Counted from the stretch's first letter, positions 13,957-22,788 are shown. The stretch: DNA of 64,000 nucleotides from Iris pallida (GCA_029216955.1 JANAVB010002199.1:10214271-10278270); one strand, 5' to 3'. The notes: generated by a model not told the origin, from the letters alone. Program-made: numbers and translations.

Positions 13957-15290
13957 AAAACCACCACAACCACACACACACAAAGGAAAAAAACACTTTC
14001 TCACTAGATATTGCCAAGCAGCCAGATCTCATTCCCTTTTCCTATCTGGTGATGAGGGATCACTCGGATATCTTGAGATATGCATATATCATTGCTACAT
14101 GATATCTTCAAGATTTTACCTCTATAACATTATCCCAAACAAGATCCTGTTTCTCTTACTCATTTCACGGATGACCTCAAATTGTGCTTCCCAGCACCCC
14201 CCCCCCCCCCCCCCCCCCCCCCCAAAATTGGGTTTTTATAACATGAAAGTAGAAAATATTGATAAACTTACCAAATATGAACTCATGAAGTAGGATGTTA
14301 ATCAGGAACCCTTTATATGCCTACTAAATAGCCTCAGTACTTGTTTAGATGTATTATGTTACTTCAGTATATTGAAGTAAAAGCAGTTACTTCAATAACA
14401 TCTACACCACTTTACGAATTTGTACTTAGATGCTTTCTTCCAGAGAAAATTTACTTCATAAGACTGAAGTAAAACTTAAAGGAGCCAAAAATGTAAGTAT
14501 TCCTCAAATAAGCTAGAACCAAGTTATCTTGTTTACTTCGCTTCAGTTCACGCGTGCAATAGTCGTCTCTCAAGGCATCAATACCTACTATGAGTAAATA
14601 ATACAGAATTACAAAATTGAAGTATTTCTAGACGACGTATCTAGAGTAGACATATGCAACATCCAATCTAGATTTTCTGATGGGCATAAAATTAAGCTAG
14701 AAACAGATAATCTTAGGTGCTGGTTGGTACTCACGTTCCGGAGAATGCCAAGATGCCAGTAGTCAATAGTCCTCCGAACTGCGAAATAACAGATGAATAA
14801 AAAAAAAACTATTGACAAAGGAAGAGAATATGATTGGTGAGGTTACGCGTACAATGTTAGGGTGTTTAGTGATGGGAGCTCCAATTAGGGCAGCAGTGTG
14901 GACCAGATGGTAGAGGGACGCCGTCTGCCAGACCTGAATCCAATTCACACACACACACACCCATTCATTGTTAGTAATTGTATGCTTTACAGCACCATTT
15001 TTATTTTTTTTGAAAATTGTTTGATGGATTTTGTTGCATACATACATCTTTGTAGGAAGGGTTCTTAGGCTTGAACCCATGGGCTCCGTAGGTCCCCAGA
15101 CCAAGAGCAGCAACACCTGTGTTAGCAGTAATTCTCATTTCTCGTTCACATCAAATCACCATCACGAACACCACCAACAACAAGGGTTTCTTGATTGTTT
15201 TCCCAAAGAAAAATAACATGAGGATGAAGAGAGAAATCAAGAAGGAGTACCAGAAATGGCAGCAACCTTGTGCCATATCATGGGATCCAT
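571..15290 (-). CDS. TMEM256/DUF423-like small membrane protein, 5 exons
   Basis: This is a spliced host gene; the coding join is complement(571..670, 14735..14778, 14853..14933, 15046..15116, 15251..15290). It totals 336 nt, giving 111 residues and a TAG stop. All four introns have GT donors and AG acceptors, and the phases (1, 0, 0, 2) join exactly. The product starts [14 protein letters not shown], continues [31 protein letters not shown] and GAPITKHPN, and ends [20 protein letters not shown]. From family knowledge this is the whole of a plant TMEM256 homologue (DUF423, usually about 110 residues), a small integral membrane protein with several hydrophobic helices and no proven biochemical role. 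Introns 1-3 are short (134, 112 and 74 bp). Intron 4 is 14,064 bp and contains the LINE, SINE and copia copies. The frame is intact, so I infer a functional gene. No gene symbol is assigned because the species is unknown. Confidence 0.93.
1094..1490. mobile_element. MITE-like element with terminal inverted repeats
   Basis: The left end GGGGCTATTTGGTTG (1094-1108) is an imperfect inverse of the right end GAACCAAACAGGCC (1477-1490). The 397-bp interior has no ORF and holds repeated CCAAGTTC motifs. Ends of the GGCCTGTTTGGTT type are common in plant hAT or Harbinger derivatives. No clear target duplication is visible, so the family is not assigned. It lies in intron 4 of the TMEM256-like gene. 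Confidence 0.4.
1597..1620. repeat. (TA)n tract left of the SINE
   Basis: Pure TA run directly after the poly(A) tail of the SINE (tail read on the minus strand). It matches the TA tract on the other side of the SINE and may be part of one target microsatellite. Confidence 0.8.
1621..1750 (-). mobile_element. tRNA-derived SINE
   Basis: On the minus strand the element starts near GACCTCTAGCATAGTGG and carries a pol III A box (TAGCATAGTGG, 1743-1733) and a B box (GGAGTTCGAGCC, 1702-1691), about 41 nt apart as in tRNA genes. It ends in a poly(A) tail of about 32 nt (1652-1621). The tRNA-like head, short unique region and A tail are the standard SINE layout. It is flanked on both sides by TA repeats, and its likely partner for mobilisation would be an L1-type LINE such as the neighbour at 1803. 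Not a functional tRNA gene: the cloverleaf is not conserved. Confidence 0.75.
1757..1802. repeat. (TA)n tract between SINE and LINE
   Basis: Pure TA run of about 46 bp. It is either the 3' tail of the LINE or part of a target microsatellite shared by SINE and LINE. Confidence 0.8.
1842..5375 (-). pseudogene. LINE ORF2 (endonuclease, reverse transcriptase), broken
   Basis: Starts at ATG 5375-5373 (MAVIAWNVR), the expected start of an exonuclease-endonuclease-phosphatase domain. Further endonuclease blocks are LLETKIKG and [18 protein letters not shown] (about 4975-4915). The reverse transcriptase is seen as [18 protein letters not shown] (about 4040), the [10 protein letters not shown] motif near 3470 and the catalytic YADD near 3345. 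The C-terminal zinc-finger-like region ([21 protein letters not shown]) ends at a stop at 1842. About 1,180 codons in all, close to family length, but at least six frame changes and several stops. From family knowledge the protein nicks target DNA and primes reverse transcription. Confidence 0.85.
5375..7292 (-). pseudogene. LINE ORF1 (gag-like, DUF4283 plus zinc knuckle), broken
   Basis: RNA-binding ORF1 of the LINE. The likely N-terminus is [14 protein letters not shown] (Met at 6932); a Gly-rich stretch upstream to 7292 is in the same frame but cut by TAA at 6962-6960. After a frameshift near 6575, residues of 6568-5978 form the DUF4283-type core ([31 protein letters not shown]). An in-frame TAG (5980-5978) is followed by an intact CCHC knuckle, [14 protein letters not shown] (about 5946-5905). 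The C-terminal part runs to TAA at 5377-5375, which overlaps the ORF2 ATG. Long Pro- and Arg-rich frames on the plus strand here are antisense shadows of this GC-rich region. Confidence 0.78.
7388..7444. repeat. (TA)n tract at the 5' side of the LINE
   Basis: Pure TA run of about 57 bp just outside the GC-rich LINE 5' end. Followed by a poly-G run and a GC-rich island with short inverted repeats (CGGATCGGG and CCCGATCCG). Confidence 0.8.
7445..8846. other. Intron 4 sequence between LINE and copia element
   Basis: Starts with a GC-rich island (7445-7560) and a TG/CG dinucleotide run (about 7553-7580), then AT-rich DNA without coding potential. A segment near 8080-8300 has LTR-like marks (GATACCATG, the complement of a partial primer-binding site, at about 8137, and a TATAAA near 8231) that might be an old LTR on the minus strand. 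Otherwise I see nothing. Confidence 0.3.
8847..9121 (+). repeat. 5' LTR of the degenerate copia element
   Basis: Starts TGTTGGAATTTCC and ends CATAATTCA, about 275 bp, TG...CA ends. A TATA-like CTCTATAAAGAGGC lies at about 9055. It is followed after 2 nt by TGGTATCAGACC at 9124-9135, a near match to the initiator tRNA-Met primer-binding site. Confidence 0.72.
9124..9135 (+). promoter_or_regulatory. Primer-binding site of the copia element
   Basis: TGGTATCAGACC, one mismatch to the common TGGTATCAGAGC complementary to initiator tRNA-Met, directly after the LTR. Confidence 0.7.
9225..13380 (+). pseudogene. Copia gag-pol, heavily broken
   Basis: Gag starts [11 protein letters not shown] at 9225, then after a frameshift reads [20 protein letters not shown] (copia gag N-terminal domain) up to a stop at 9584. 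Protease: [13 protein letters not shown] (about 10300), where the usual catalytic Asp-Ser/Thr-Gly triad has decayed to DSS. The integrase zinc region [10 protein letters not shown] lies near 10717 and the core [17 protein letters not shown] near 11190. Reverse transcriptase blocks run from about 12150, with [13 protein letters not shown] at 12700. RNase H traces ([13 protein letters not shown]) lie near 13200. Many stops and frameshifts; not functional. A TA expansion sits inside the RT frame at 12862-12880. Confidence 0.8.
13401..14734. other. Intron 4 sequence with long poly-C tracts
   Basis: AT-rich intron DNA with two long C runs (about 13918-13946 followed by A14, and about 14199-14223) and a CA-rich stretch. 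Small inverted repeats of TTACTTCA/TGAAGTAA lie near 14362 and a related pair near 14450-14475, perhaps a decayed MITE. No coding potential beyond low-complexity frames. Confidence 0.35.
14735..14778 (-). CDS. TMEM256-like gene, exon 4
   Basis: This 44-nt exon codes [14 protein letters not shown] plus two bases of a Thr codon. The acceptor is CGCAG and the donor is a perfect GTGAGT at 14734. It is the last exon before the 14-kb intron. Confidence 0.92.
14853..14933 (-). CDS. TMEM256-like gene, exon 3
   Basis: This exon has 27 complete codons ([16 protein letters not shown], then [11 protein letters not shown]), preceded by TTCAG and followed by donor GTACGC. It is the most recognisable block of the family: a hydrophobic helix with the His-rich YHLVH motif. 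A longer open frame that runs through both neighbouring introns here is read-through and not the gene. Confidence 0.93.
15046..15116 (-). CDS. TMEM256-like gene, exon 2
   Basis: The acceptor ends in ACAG at 15117. The exon completes the split Gly codon and codes [19 protein letters not shown] followed by SYKD. The donor is GTATGT at 15045. The Gly-rich motif and following basic segment match the conserved N-terminal half of the family. Confidence 0.92.
15251..15290 (-). CDS. TMEM256-like gene, exon 1
   Basis: The ATG is at 15290-15288 (complement of cat). Exon 1 codes [13 protein letters not shown] plus the first base of a Gly codon. The donor GTACTC follows at 15250. An ATG-proximal Met-Asp-Pro-Met start is typical of the plant family. 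Confidence 0.9.
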
Positions 15291-15431
15291 GACACAAATA
15301 TGGGAAGGGGGCGTGTCTTCTTCTTCTTCTTCCTTCTGCAGTGGAGTGGTCAACACAAATGCAACAGCCCCAAAAGCCAAAGCATGTTATGTGCTGCACC
15401 CAATAATAAATTTGGATATTTAGTTATATTG
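15291..15431 (-). promoter_or_regulatory. Proximal promoter and 5' UTR of the TMEM256-like gene
   Basis: Upstream of the ATG the transcript strand has a GAA-repeat leader (about 15318-15340) and an AT-rich TATA-like stretch near 15425. Only about 140 bp separate the start codon from the foldback element, so the core promoter must lie in this gap or in the element itself. The exact transcription start cannot be seen. Confidence 0.45.
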
Positions 15432-15702
15432 GATATTAAAATTTGAGAAAATTTTATATAGGAGGAAAAAATTCCGCGTATTTACCCAAAAAGTGAGAAG
15501 TTAGCAAAAATTTCATTTTAAGGGAGCTGGCGCCAGTTGAACTGGCGCCCAATCAAAAAATAAATAAATAAATAAAGTTGGCGCCAGTTAAACTGGCGCC
15601 TAATAATTTTTTTTTTAATTTAACCGGCGCCAGTTCAACTGGCGCCAAAAAAAAAAAAAAATTTAAAATTCCTGGCTCCAGTTGAACTGGCGCCAGGTTG
15701 TG

Positions 15703-15735
<33 letters not shown>

Positions 15736-16187
15736 GGGGTTGGTTTGCTGCTAAGTTTTTTTTTCTTTTAATTTTTTCCACCCATCATGAAACAAACAAC
15801 CACCCATTAAAAAACTCCAACCTAGCGCATGAAACAAACAACAACCTAGCAGCAAACCACCCCCCCCCCCTCCTCCCCCCCCCCCCCCCCCCAACCAAAC
15901 TCCCAACCTGGCGCCAGTTCAACTGGAGCCAGGATATATATATATATATATTTTTTTTTTTGGCGCCAGTTGAACTGGCGCCGGGTACATTTAAAAAAAA
16001 AAAAAAAAAAATTAGGCGCCAGTTTAACTGGCGCCAGCTTTATTTATTTATTTTTTTTTTCATTGGGCGCCAGTTCAACTGGCGCCAGCTCCCTTAAATT
16101 GAAATTTTCACTAACTTCTCACTTTTTGCGTAAATACGCTGAATTTTTTCCTCCTACATGAAATTTTTCGTTAAAATTTGGATTTCA
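15432..16187. mobile_element. Foldback/MITE-like element with mirrored palindrome array
   Basis: A large inverted repeat of about 750 bp. Outer arms match: the left AGGAGGAAAAAATTC...AAAGTGAGAAGTTAG block (about 15461-15505) reappears inverted at about 16110-16160. Each arm carries four 21-nt palindromes (10-bp arm GGCGCCAGTT, one centre base, then its inverse complement): 15529-15549, 15580-15600, 15626-15646, 15674-15694 on the left and 15910-15930, 15962-15982, 16015-16035, 16066-16086 on the right. Their variants are mirrored in order. The stem goes on through the G/C runs and GGTTTGCTGCTA, leaving only a short loop near 15770-15830. No ORF; a non-autonomous foldback element or MITE is the best reading. 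Confidence 0.8.
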
Positions 16188-16503
16188 AAATTGTTCGATG
16201 TTAAGATTTGGATATTAAATCATTATTGGTTATCCTATATGAACAGTAATTTCAAGACCGAAGTCCTAACATTGGACAATTTTAAAACCCATACACTAAT
16301 ATATACTATTATGCGAGACCCTAATACTAAATACCCTAATAAATGTAGACTTAGGACCCTCTTCTATTCTAGTTTTTCTAACCTGATTTCTATATTTTTT
16401 TTATATTATACAACTAAATATTTCAAGTATAACTTAGACTTCATATCCTAACATAGTTAAACAAAAATATCCTCCACTTAATACCTCAATAATAATAATA
16501 ATA

Positions 16504-16557
<54 letters not shown>

Positions 16558-16698
16558 ATTTCTTTTTTTTCCTCTCCTTTTCTTTTCAATCATTTAGAAA
16601 AGGAGCAACAGCTCCCCTCCTTCCTCATCCTCATTCCTATGGAAACCACCGCCACTATCCCTTCCTCCTCTGTTCGAATTGAGCTCCATAACCGCCAC
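16188..16698. other. AT-rich spacer before the Sirevirus
   Basis: No ORF of interest. A pyrimidine-rich segment from about 16560, with ATGGAAACCACCGCC at 16637, continues on the other side of the Sirevirus at 26203. It resembles the CT-rich leader seen in the long gypsy LTRs of this window, but this is weak. Confidence 0.3.
16488..16555. repeat. (AAT)n(ATT)n microsatellite
   Basis: About five AAT units followed by about 17 ATT units. The junction makes the tract self-complementary. Confidence 0.9.
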
Positions 16699-16703
16699 CT
16701 CTC

Positions 16704-17643
16704 TGTTGACACAAAATCACAGTCAACCAAATATTGATAGAATTGACTATATAATACTTGTGATAATTCAATACGACACATGAAGACTACAGTCAGTACA
16801 AGCCAGACGACAGCTCGCACCTGCAATGCAACATATCTTTGAGTCTGTATTTTAATTGAGTCTAGATTTATGTAAACTGAGCTGTACTGAGCATCCGAGA
16901 CTTAACCTATACCCATACCCCAAAATCATAAGCTCCACGCAAATCAAAATGAGCCAATTTACCCATTGACCCATTCTGTGCTCTGGAGACAGAGTTCGGG
17001 CCGAACTCTGCCTCCACACAGAGTTCGGGCCGAACTCTACCTCCTAAAAATCAGCACCCTAATTTTTAGGGTTGGCTGGTTGCAAGTTGTCCAACGGCCA
17101 AATTTTTGAATATTCCAACCAGAATTCTGGCCGAATTCTGCCTACCTAGTATCCTATAAATAGGCCATGAATTCTCTCATTTTCAATCATCCAATCTTCT
17201 CATCTCTTCTCTCTAAAGCTCTATACAAGCCATACCCTTCTTCATCTACTAGCCACAAGATCCCTAAGCCTCAAGTGCTTAGTATTTTTCAGTTAGGAGT
17301 TTGTGCAAGAGCTCAAGAAGTCGCTTGAAAAATTCCAAACATCGCCACTGCGATCTTTGTAAGAAGTTGACGTGCTCTTCTGAAGAAAAGGCACGGGGTG
17401 TAACTACTATTTCACAAATAGTGGATTTAATCCTGAGCTAGAGTTCTCAGGCCTGGACTAGTCCTCCACGAGGGAAACCAGGTTAAAAATCGGCTGTGTT
17501 TGCGTGTGCTTTCTTGCTCCTTATTTATTTTCGCATTTACTCTGATTACTTTCAGTTTGTGAAAGAGTTTAATTTTTAATTGGCTATTATTATTATTATA
17601 AACTCTATTCACCCCCCCCTCTAGAGTTGCCATCTGTTCTTCA
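16704..17643 (+). repeat. 5' LTR of the Sirevirus
   Basis: Starts TGTTGACACAAAATC and ends TGTTCTTCA. It contains three related palindromes (16990-17010, 17019-17038, 17121-17141) and a TATA box at 17156-17163. Pairs with 25257-26197. Confidence 0.93.
17156..17163 (+). promoter_or_regulatory. TATA box of the Sirevirus LTR
   Basis: TATAAATA in CCTATAAATAGGCC, 15 bp after the third palindrome. The same box is at 25715-25722 in the 3' LTR. Confidence 0.7.
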
Positions 17644-17645
17644 AT

Positions 17646-17657
17646 TGGTATCAGAGC
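17646..17657 (+). promoter_or_regulatory. Sirevirus primer-binding site
   Basis: TGGTATCAGAGC two bases after the LTR end, the initiator tRNA-Met complement typical of copia elements. Confidence 0.9.
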
Positions 17658-17715
17658 TCTGTTCTCTCTACAAGGACTAACATCCTAGAGCTGATCCAAG
17701 GCAACCACACAATCC

Positions 17716-18893
17716 ATGATTTTCAATCACGGTGAAGGGCAGTCCACTCATAGGCCTCCCCTATTTGATGGAATGAACTACACCTATTGGAAAACAAGGA
17801 TGAGCTTTTATCTCAAGTCGTTAGACTTCGACCTGTGGACCATCATCACCGATGGTTACAAAAAGCCCGCCAGGATAGTTGTCAATGGTGATCTCGTTGA
17901 GAAACCACATGACAAATATTCTGACGAGGAGAAGAAACAGGCAAGTCTAGACGCGAGAGCTATTAATGCTTTATTCTGTGCTATAGACAGGAATGAGTTC
18001 AACAGGGTCTCAACATGCACCACCGCTCATGAAGTATGGAGACTTCTAGAAGTGACGCATGAAGGAACCACCCAAGTCAAGGGGTCAAAAATAAGTCGTC
18101 TCACTCAAGAATATGAGACTTTCAAGATGAAGCCTAATGAGACGATCACATAAATGATTACAAGATTCCTCGACATCATCAATCCCTTGTCTTCTCTCGG
18201 CAAACAATATACAAATCACGAGAAGATCTGCAAGATACTAGGGGGCTACCAAAGATTTGGAACCCTAAGGTGACAGTCATCATAGAAGGAAATGATCTCA
18301 CAACTATGTCCATGGAGACTTTGATGGAAAAGCTGATGACTCATGAGCTTGACCTCAAAGACTTCGAAGAGCCTGCTCCTAAGGCTAAGGAGATTGCCCT
18401 CAAAGCTCACCGACGAAGGGCTGATCCCGAAGAGACGAATGACGACAACTCGGAAGGTGATGATCAAGCTCTCCTTGTCCGCAACTTCAAGAAATTTCTT
18501 CGCTTCAATCGAAGAAAGAAGGAACCACAAGAAGATAACGAAGAAGAGCCAACATGCTACGGTTGTAAGAAGATTAGACACGTCCGAAAAGACTGTCCAT
18601 TCTTAAAGAAGAGCAACCGTTATGAGAAACCATACAAGAAGGCCTCCTCAAAGAAATATGCCAACACAAACATTTGGCATGAAAGCGAAGCTAGTGACTC
18701 CGAGGAAGAAAAGGACTCTCCTCAAGACACTGCAAACGTGTGCCTAATGGCAACGTCCGACAAGGTATCAAACGAAACTCTTGATAATTTCACTTTTGAT
18801 GAACTTGGCGATGCTTTCACCGATTTACTTGATGACCACAAGAAAGTCATTGGTAAATATAAAACACGCCAAGAAAAAGATCAAAAGTCATGA
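17716..18893 (+). pseudogene. Sirevirus gag, N-terminal and first zinc knuckle
   Basis: ATG at 17716. The N-terminal part (PPLFDGMNYTYWKTRMSFYL) is the UBN2/DUF4219-type gag domain of copia elements. Stop TAA at 18151, then a one-base frameshift near 18240, after which the frame from 18270 continues to 18893. A CCHC knuckle CYGCKKIRHVRKDC lies at about 18557-18598. An acidic stretch (ASDSEEEKDS) follows. Gag forms the particle core and binds element RNA. Confidence 0.85.
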
Positions 18894-18894
18894 A

Positions 18895-19773
18895 GTCAAA
18901 ATTCAAAGACTCTCTTTATTGCTTGATAACATTAGAGACACTTTACCCACGTAAGTCACAAATGAGGTGTCTAAGCTTAAATTAAGCCTTCATGATGCCA
19001 AAGCACGTATTGAACAACAAACACAAGAAATCACCGCACTCAACATGGAGCTTGCTGAAGAAAAGAGTAGACACAAGATTTCTATTACTAAGATATATGG
19101 TTTGAATGCTAAGATTGATGAACTGCAGGCTGTCTCTAAGAAATTAGAGACTAGATTGGGAAAACAGGTTGCTCAACCTCAAACCCAATCACATAAGACA
19201 CACACAAAGCATGACACTACTCATACTAGTCAACCACGCTATCCACCTGCAGCACGTAATCATGCTTATATGTACACTCACTTTCATAAAGCACACAAAC
19301 CACATGCACGTAGAAATAACTCTCATATGACACATAATCATCATGCTATACATAGATACAATCATCACTATGTTGCACCTAAACAAAATCACCATCATAC
19401 TGCTAATAGATATAAACATCATCCTGCAGCCACATATAGTCATCATCATGCTCCATACCACTTTTACCATGCTACATATAGACATTATCACCATGCTACT
19501 CCACACCACTCTACATATAGATATCATCACCATGCTTCTCTACATCATTCTACATATAGACATCATCAACATGCTTCTAGCATAAATAGGAATGCTATCT
19601 GTACTTATTGTGGATTATATGGACACATTTCACCACAATGTAGAGTTAGAAGATTAGTAGATAGAAATATATATGCATGGTTTTCGAAAACTAACTTTTC
19701 AGGACCCTTAAGAACTTGGGTACCAAAGGTCACATCTACTCTTGATGTAGGTGGACCTTCCCTCCTCAACTAA
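18895..19773 (+). pseudogene. Sirevirus gag C-terminal part: coiled coil, His-rich tract, second knuckle
   Basis: It follows a frameshift near 18865. One stop (about 18952) is crossed, then an open frame from 18967 codes a heptad-like coiled coil (about 18967-19160, ending DELQAVSKKLETRLGKQ), a long His/Tyr/Thr-rich tract (about 19190-19590) built from CATCATCAC-type repeats, and a second CCHC knuckle CTYCGLYGHISPQC (about 19600-19641). It ends just before the protease with a short frame overlap. Coiled coils in gag are known for Sireviruses; the His-rich tract is unusual to me. Confidence 0.75.
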
Positions 19774-22700
19774 GAGTAAGTGGATTCTCGATAGTGGATG
19801 CTCGCGGCATATGACGAAAAACGTAAAACTTTTTGCATCACTATCGATGAAGAGAGAAGGATATGTATCCTTCGGCAACAACCTAAAAGGGTATATTATA
19901 GGTAATGGTATTATTGGACATCCTCCTTCTTCCGTAATAAAGGATGTCTGCCTAGTGACCGAGTTAAAGAATAACCTGCTCAGCATTAGTCATCTTGCTG
20001 ACTATGGATATGACATTAACTTTGGATAAGATAAATGCTTTATTTATGATAGGTCAACGGGAGACATCGCTTTTGAAGGAATAAGAGAGGATAATATTTA
20101 TATTTTCTTTCTATCAAGAGACACTAACAGTGTATGTAGATGCCTATATGCTCACAATGATGAAAGATTACTGTGGCACCAGCGTCTTGGTCATGCCAAT
20201 ATGGATACTATATCCAGGCTATCAACTAAGAAGCTAGTTAGAGGCTTGCCCGATATCACATTCAAAAAGGACACGGTATGTGCCGAATGTGAATTGAATA
20301 AGGCAACCAAGTCCTCATTTCATTCCATAAACTCTGTAAGTACTGCTAGACCCTTGTAATTACTTCATATGGATTTATTTGGCCCTAGTAGAGTAGCCAG
20401 TCTTGGTGGAAAACTCTATACCTTTGTTATTGTTGATGACTTTTCTAGATTTACTTGGGTTTTCTTTCTTACAAATAAAAGTGATGCTATTTCATTTTTC
20501 AAGATTTTTGTTAAGAAAGTTTAAAACGAAAAAGGCTACATGATTACTCGAATCCGAAGTGATCATAGAGGCGAATTCGAAAATACTGATTTTGAAAAGT
20601 TTTGTGATTCCAATGGTTTTGTTCATGAGTTTTCTTGTCCAAGAACTCCTCAACAAAATGGTGTTGTGGAGCGAAAGAATAGGACTCTTGACGATATGAC
20701 TAGAGTCATGTTGAATAAGTTTTCACTTCTGAAATACTTTTGGGCTGAAGCTGTCAGCACAGCGTGCCATATTTTGAATAGAATGCTTATTCGTCCTATT
20801 ACGAAGAAAACACCCTATGAGCTTTGGTTTGGAAGAACCCCAAATGTTTCTTATTTTAGAGTTTTTGGTTGTAGATGTTTTATCCTTAACACCAAAGACA
20901 ACTTAGGCAAATTTGATGCCAAAGCTGACGATGGTATATTCCTTGGCTATGCTGTCAAGAGCAAGGGATATAGAGTATTTAACAAACGCTCATTAATTGT
21001 GGAAGAGTCTACAAATGTGACTTTTGATGAAGATAACAGTACAGCAGCTACTCTTGATGATGATGTTGAGCCATCAACTTCTACTCCAATGAATACCACT
21101 ACCAAAACTAATTCTCTGGAGGGCTTGTCAAAGAAATTCTCTTTCAAGCCGTCACATCCAGAAAATTTGGTAATAGGTAAGGTTTCATGCGGAGTAACTA
21201 CGAGATCATCATTAAGAGACTCCATTGCTAGTACTGCCTTTATTTCATAAATTGAGCCGAAAAATATTTTAGAAGCTTTTAATGATGAATTTTGGATTTC
21301 TGCCATGCAAGAGGAACTCAACCAATTCGAGAGGAGCCAAGTATGGGAACTCGTTCCTAGACCGGCAAATCACTCGATTATTGGTACCAAATGGGTTTTT
21401 AGAAACAAAGTAAATAAGATGGTTCAGTTACACGCAACAAAGCTCATCTAGTAGCTCAAGGATACAACCAAGCGGAAGGTATCGACTACGATGAGACGTA
21501 TGCTCCTGTTGCGAGATTAGAATCCATTCGGATGCTTTGTACATTTGCTAATTTTCAAAATTTCAAATTATTTCAAATGGATGTTAAAAGTGCTTTCTCG
21601 AATAGATTTATTAAGGAGGAAGTTTTTGTAAAACAACCCCCTGGTTTTGAAAATCACAAATTTCTCGACCATGTTTTCAAGCTGAAGAAAGCACTATATG
21701 GCCTCAAACAAGCCCCTAGAGCTTGGTATGAATGGTTAAGCAATTTCTTGCTTGAAAAAGATTTTTCAAAAGGGAAAGTTGACACTACACTTTTTATAAA
21801 ATCTTTTAAAGATACTATTCTCTTAGTACAAATTTACGTGGATAATATTATATTTGGTTCTACTAATGAAACCCTCTGTCAAGATTTTGCCAAGTGTATG
21901 CAGACCGAGTTTGAGATAAGCATGATGGGGGAGCTCAATTACTTTCTTGGACTGCAAGTCAAACAAACATCAAATAGAACTTTCATCTGTCAGTCAAAGT
22001 ATACAAAGGACATGCTGAAGAAATTCGACCTTGACAACGTCAAACCTATCAGCACTCCAATGGCCACTACAACTAAACTAGAACCAGATGAAAGCGGCAA
22101 ACTAGTGGATCAACATAAGTATCGAGGTATAATAGGCAGTCTACTTTATTTAACTGCTAGTCGTCCTGATATTATGTTTAGTGTTTGCCTGTGTGCTAGA
22201 TATCAAGCTAATCCTAAGGAATCACACATGACTGCTGTTAAGCGTATCTTTCGATACCTTAAGGGTACAGTTACAGTGGGCCTATGGTATCCCAAATCAA
22301 CATCGTTTGACCTTATTGGTTACTCTGATACTGATTTCGCCGAATGCAAGGTCGACCGTAAAAGTACAAGTGGTACGTGTCATTTATTAGAAAAGGCTCT
22401 AGTCTCTTGGTTTAGCAAAAAGCAGAATTCTGTCGCACTATCCACAACCGAAGCTGAATACATCGCAGCCGGGCGTTGTTGTGCATAAATTCTGTGGATG
22501 AAGCAAACCTTTGAAGACTACAACTTATCTTTTATGCACATTCCAATCTTTTGTGACAATACTAGTGCTATAAATCTCACTAAGAATCCCATATGTCACT
22601 CACGCACGAAACACATTGAAATATGCCACCACTTTTTGCGTGATCATCAACAAAATGGCACTATTAACTTAGATTTTATTGACACTGATCATCAGCTAGC

Positions 22701-22788
22701 AGATTTCTTTACAAAACTATTATCCGAAGAGCGTTTCAATTTTCTCTGTCGTGAACTTGGAATTTTGGATGAAGCTGTTATTTATTAA
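19751..22788 (+). pseudogene. Sirevirus pol: protease, integrase, RT, RNase H
   Basis: Protease: WILDSGCSRHMT (about 19781), with the catalytic DSG kept. Integrase zinc region LLWHQRLGHANMD (about 20168) and core HMDLFGPSRV to TPQQNGVVERKNRTLDD (20367-20700). These sit in one frame up to 21250, broken only by TAA at 20027, 20357, 20522 and 21248. After a frameshift near 21415, the RT frame gives YALYGLKQAPRAWYEWL-type blocks (21690 on). The catalytic YVDD box reads YVDN at about 21836-21847, so RT should be inactive. RNase H starts near 22310 (GYSDTDFAECKVDRKSTSG) and, after TAA at 22486, ends with HIEICHHFLRD and TK-LLSEERF to 22788. Clearly copia, Sirevirus-like. Confidence 0.9.

Noticed and set aside
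13768..14293. Proline-rich ORFs
   Set aside because: They are made by poly-C and CA tracts in the intron and have no other support.
14763..15116. Single minus-strand ORF of 117 codons as a gene on its own
   Set aside because: It starts in exon 2 in the wrong frame and reads through two introns; only the part at 14853-14933 is the true exon 3.
15529..16086. CRISPR-like array of palindromic repeats
   Set aside because: Spacers are not unique or of constant length, the arms are inverted copies, and the context is plant nuclear DNA.
19751..22788. Stop-codon reassignment (TAA read as Gln) in the Sirevirus
   Set aside because: The element also has frameshifts and a mutated RT active site; simple C-to-T decay explains the stops.
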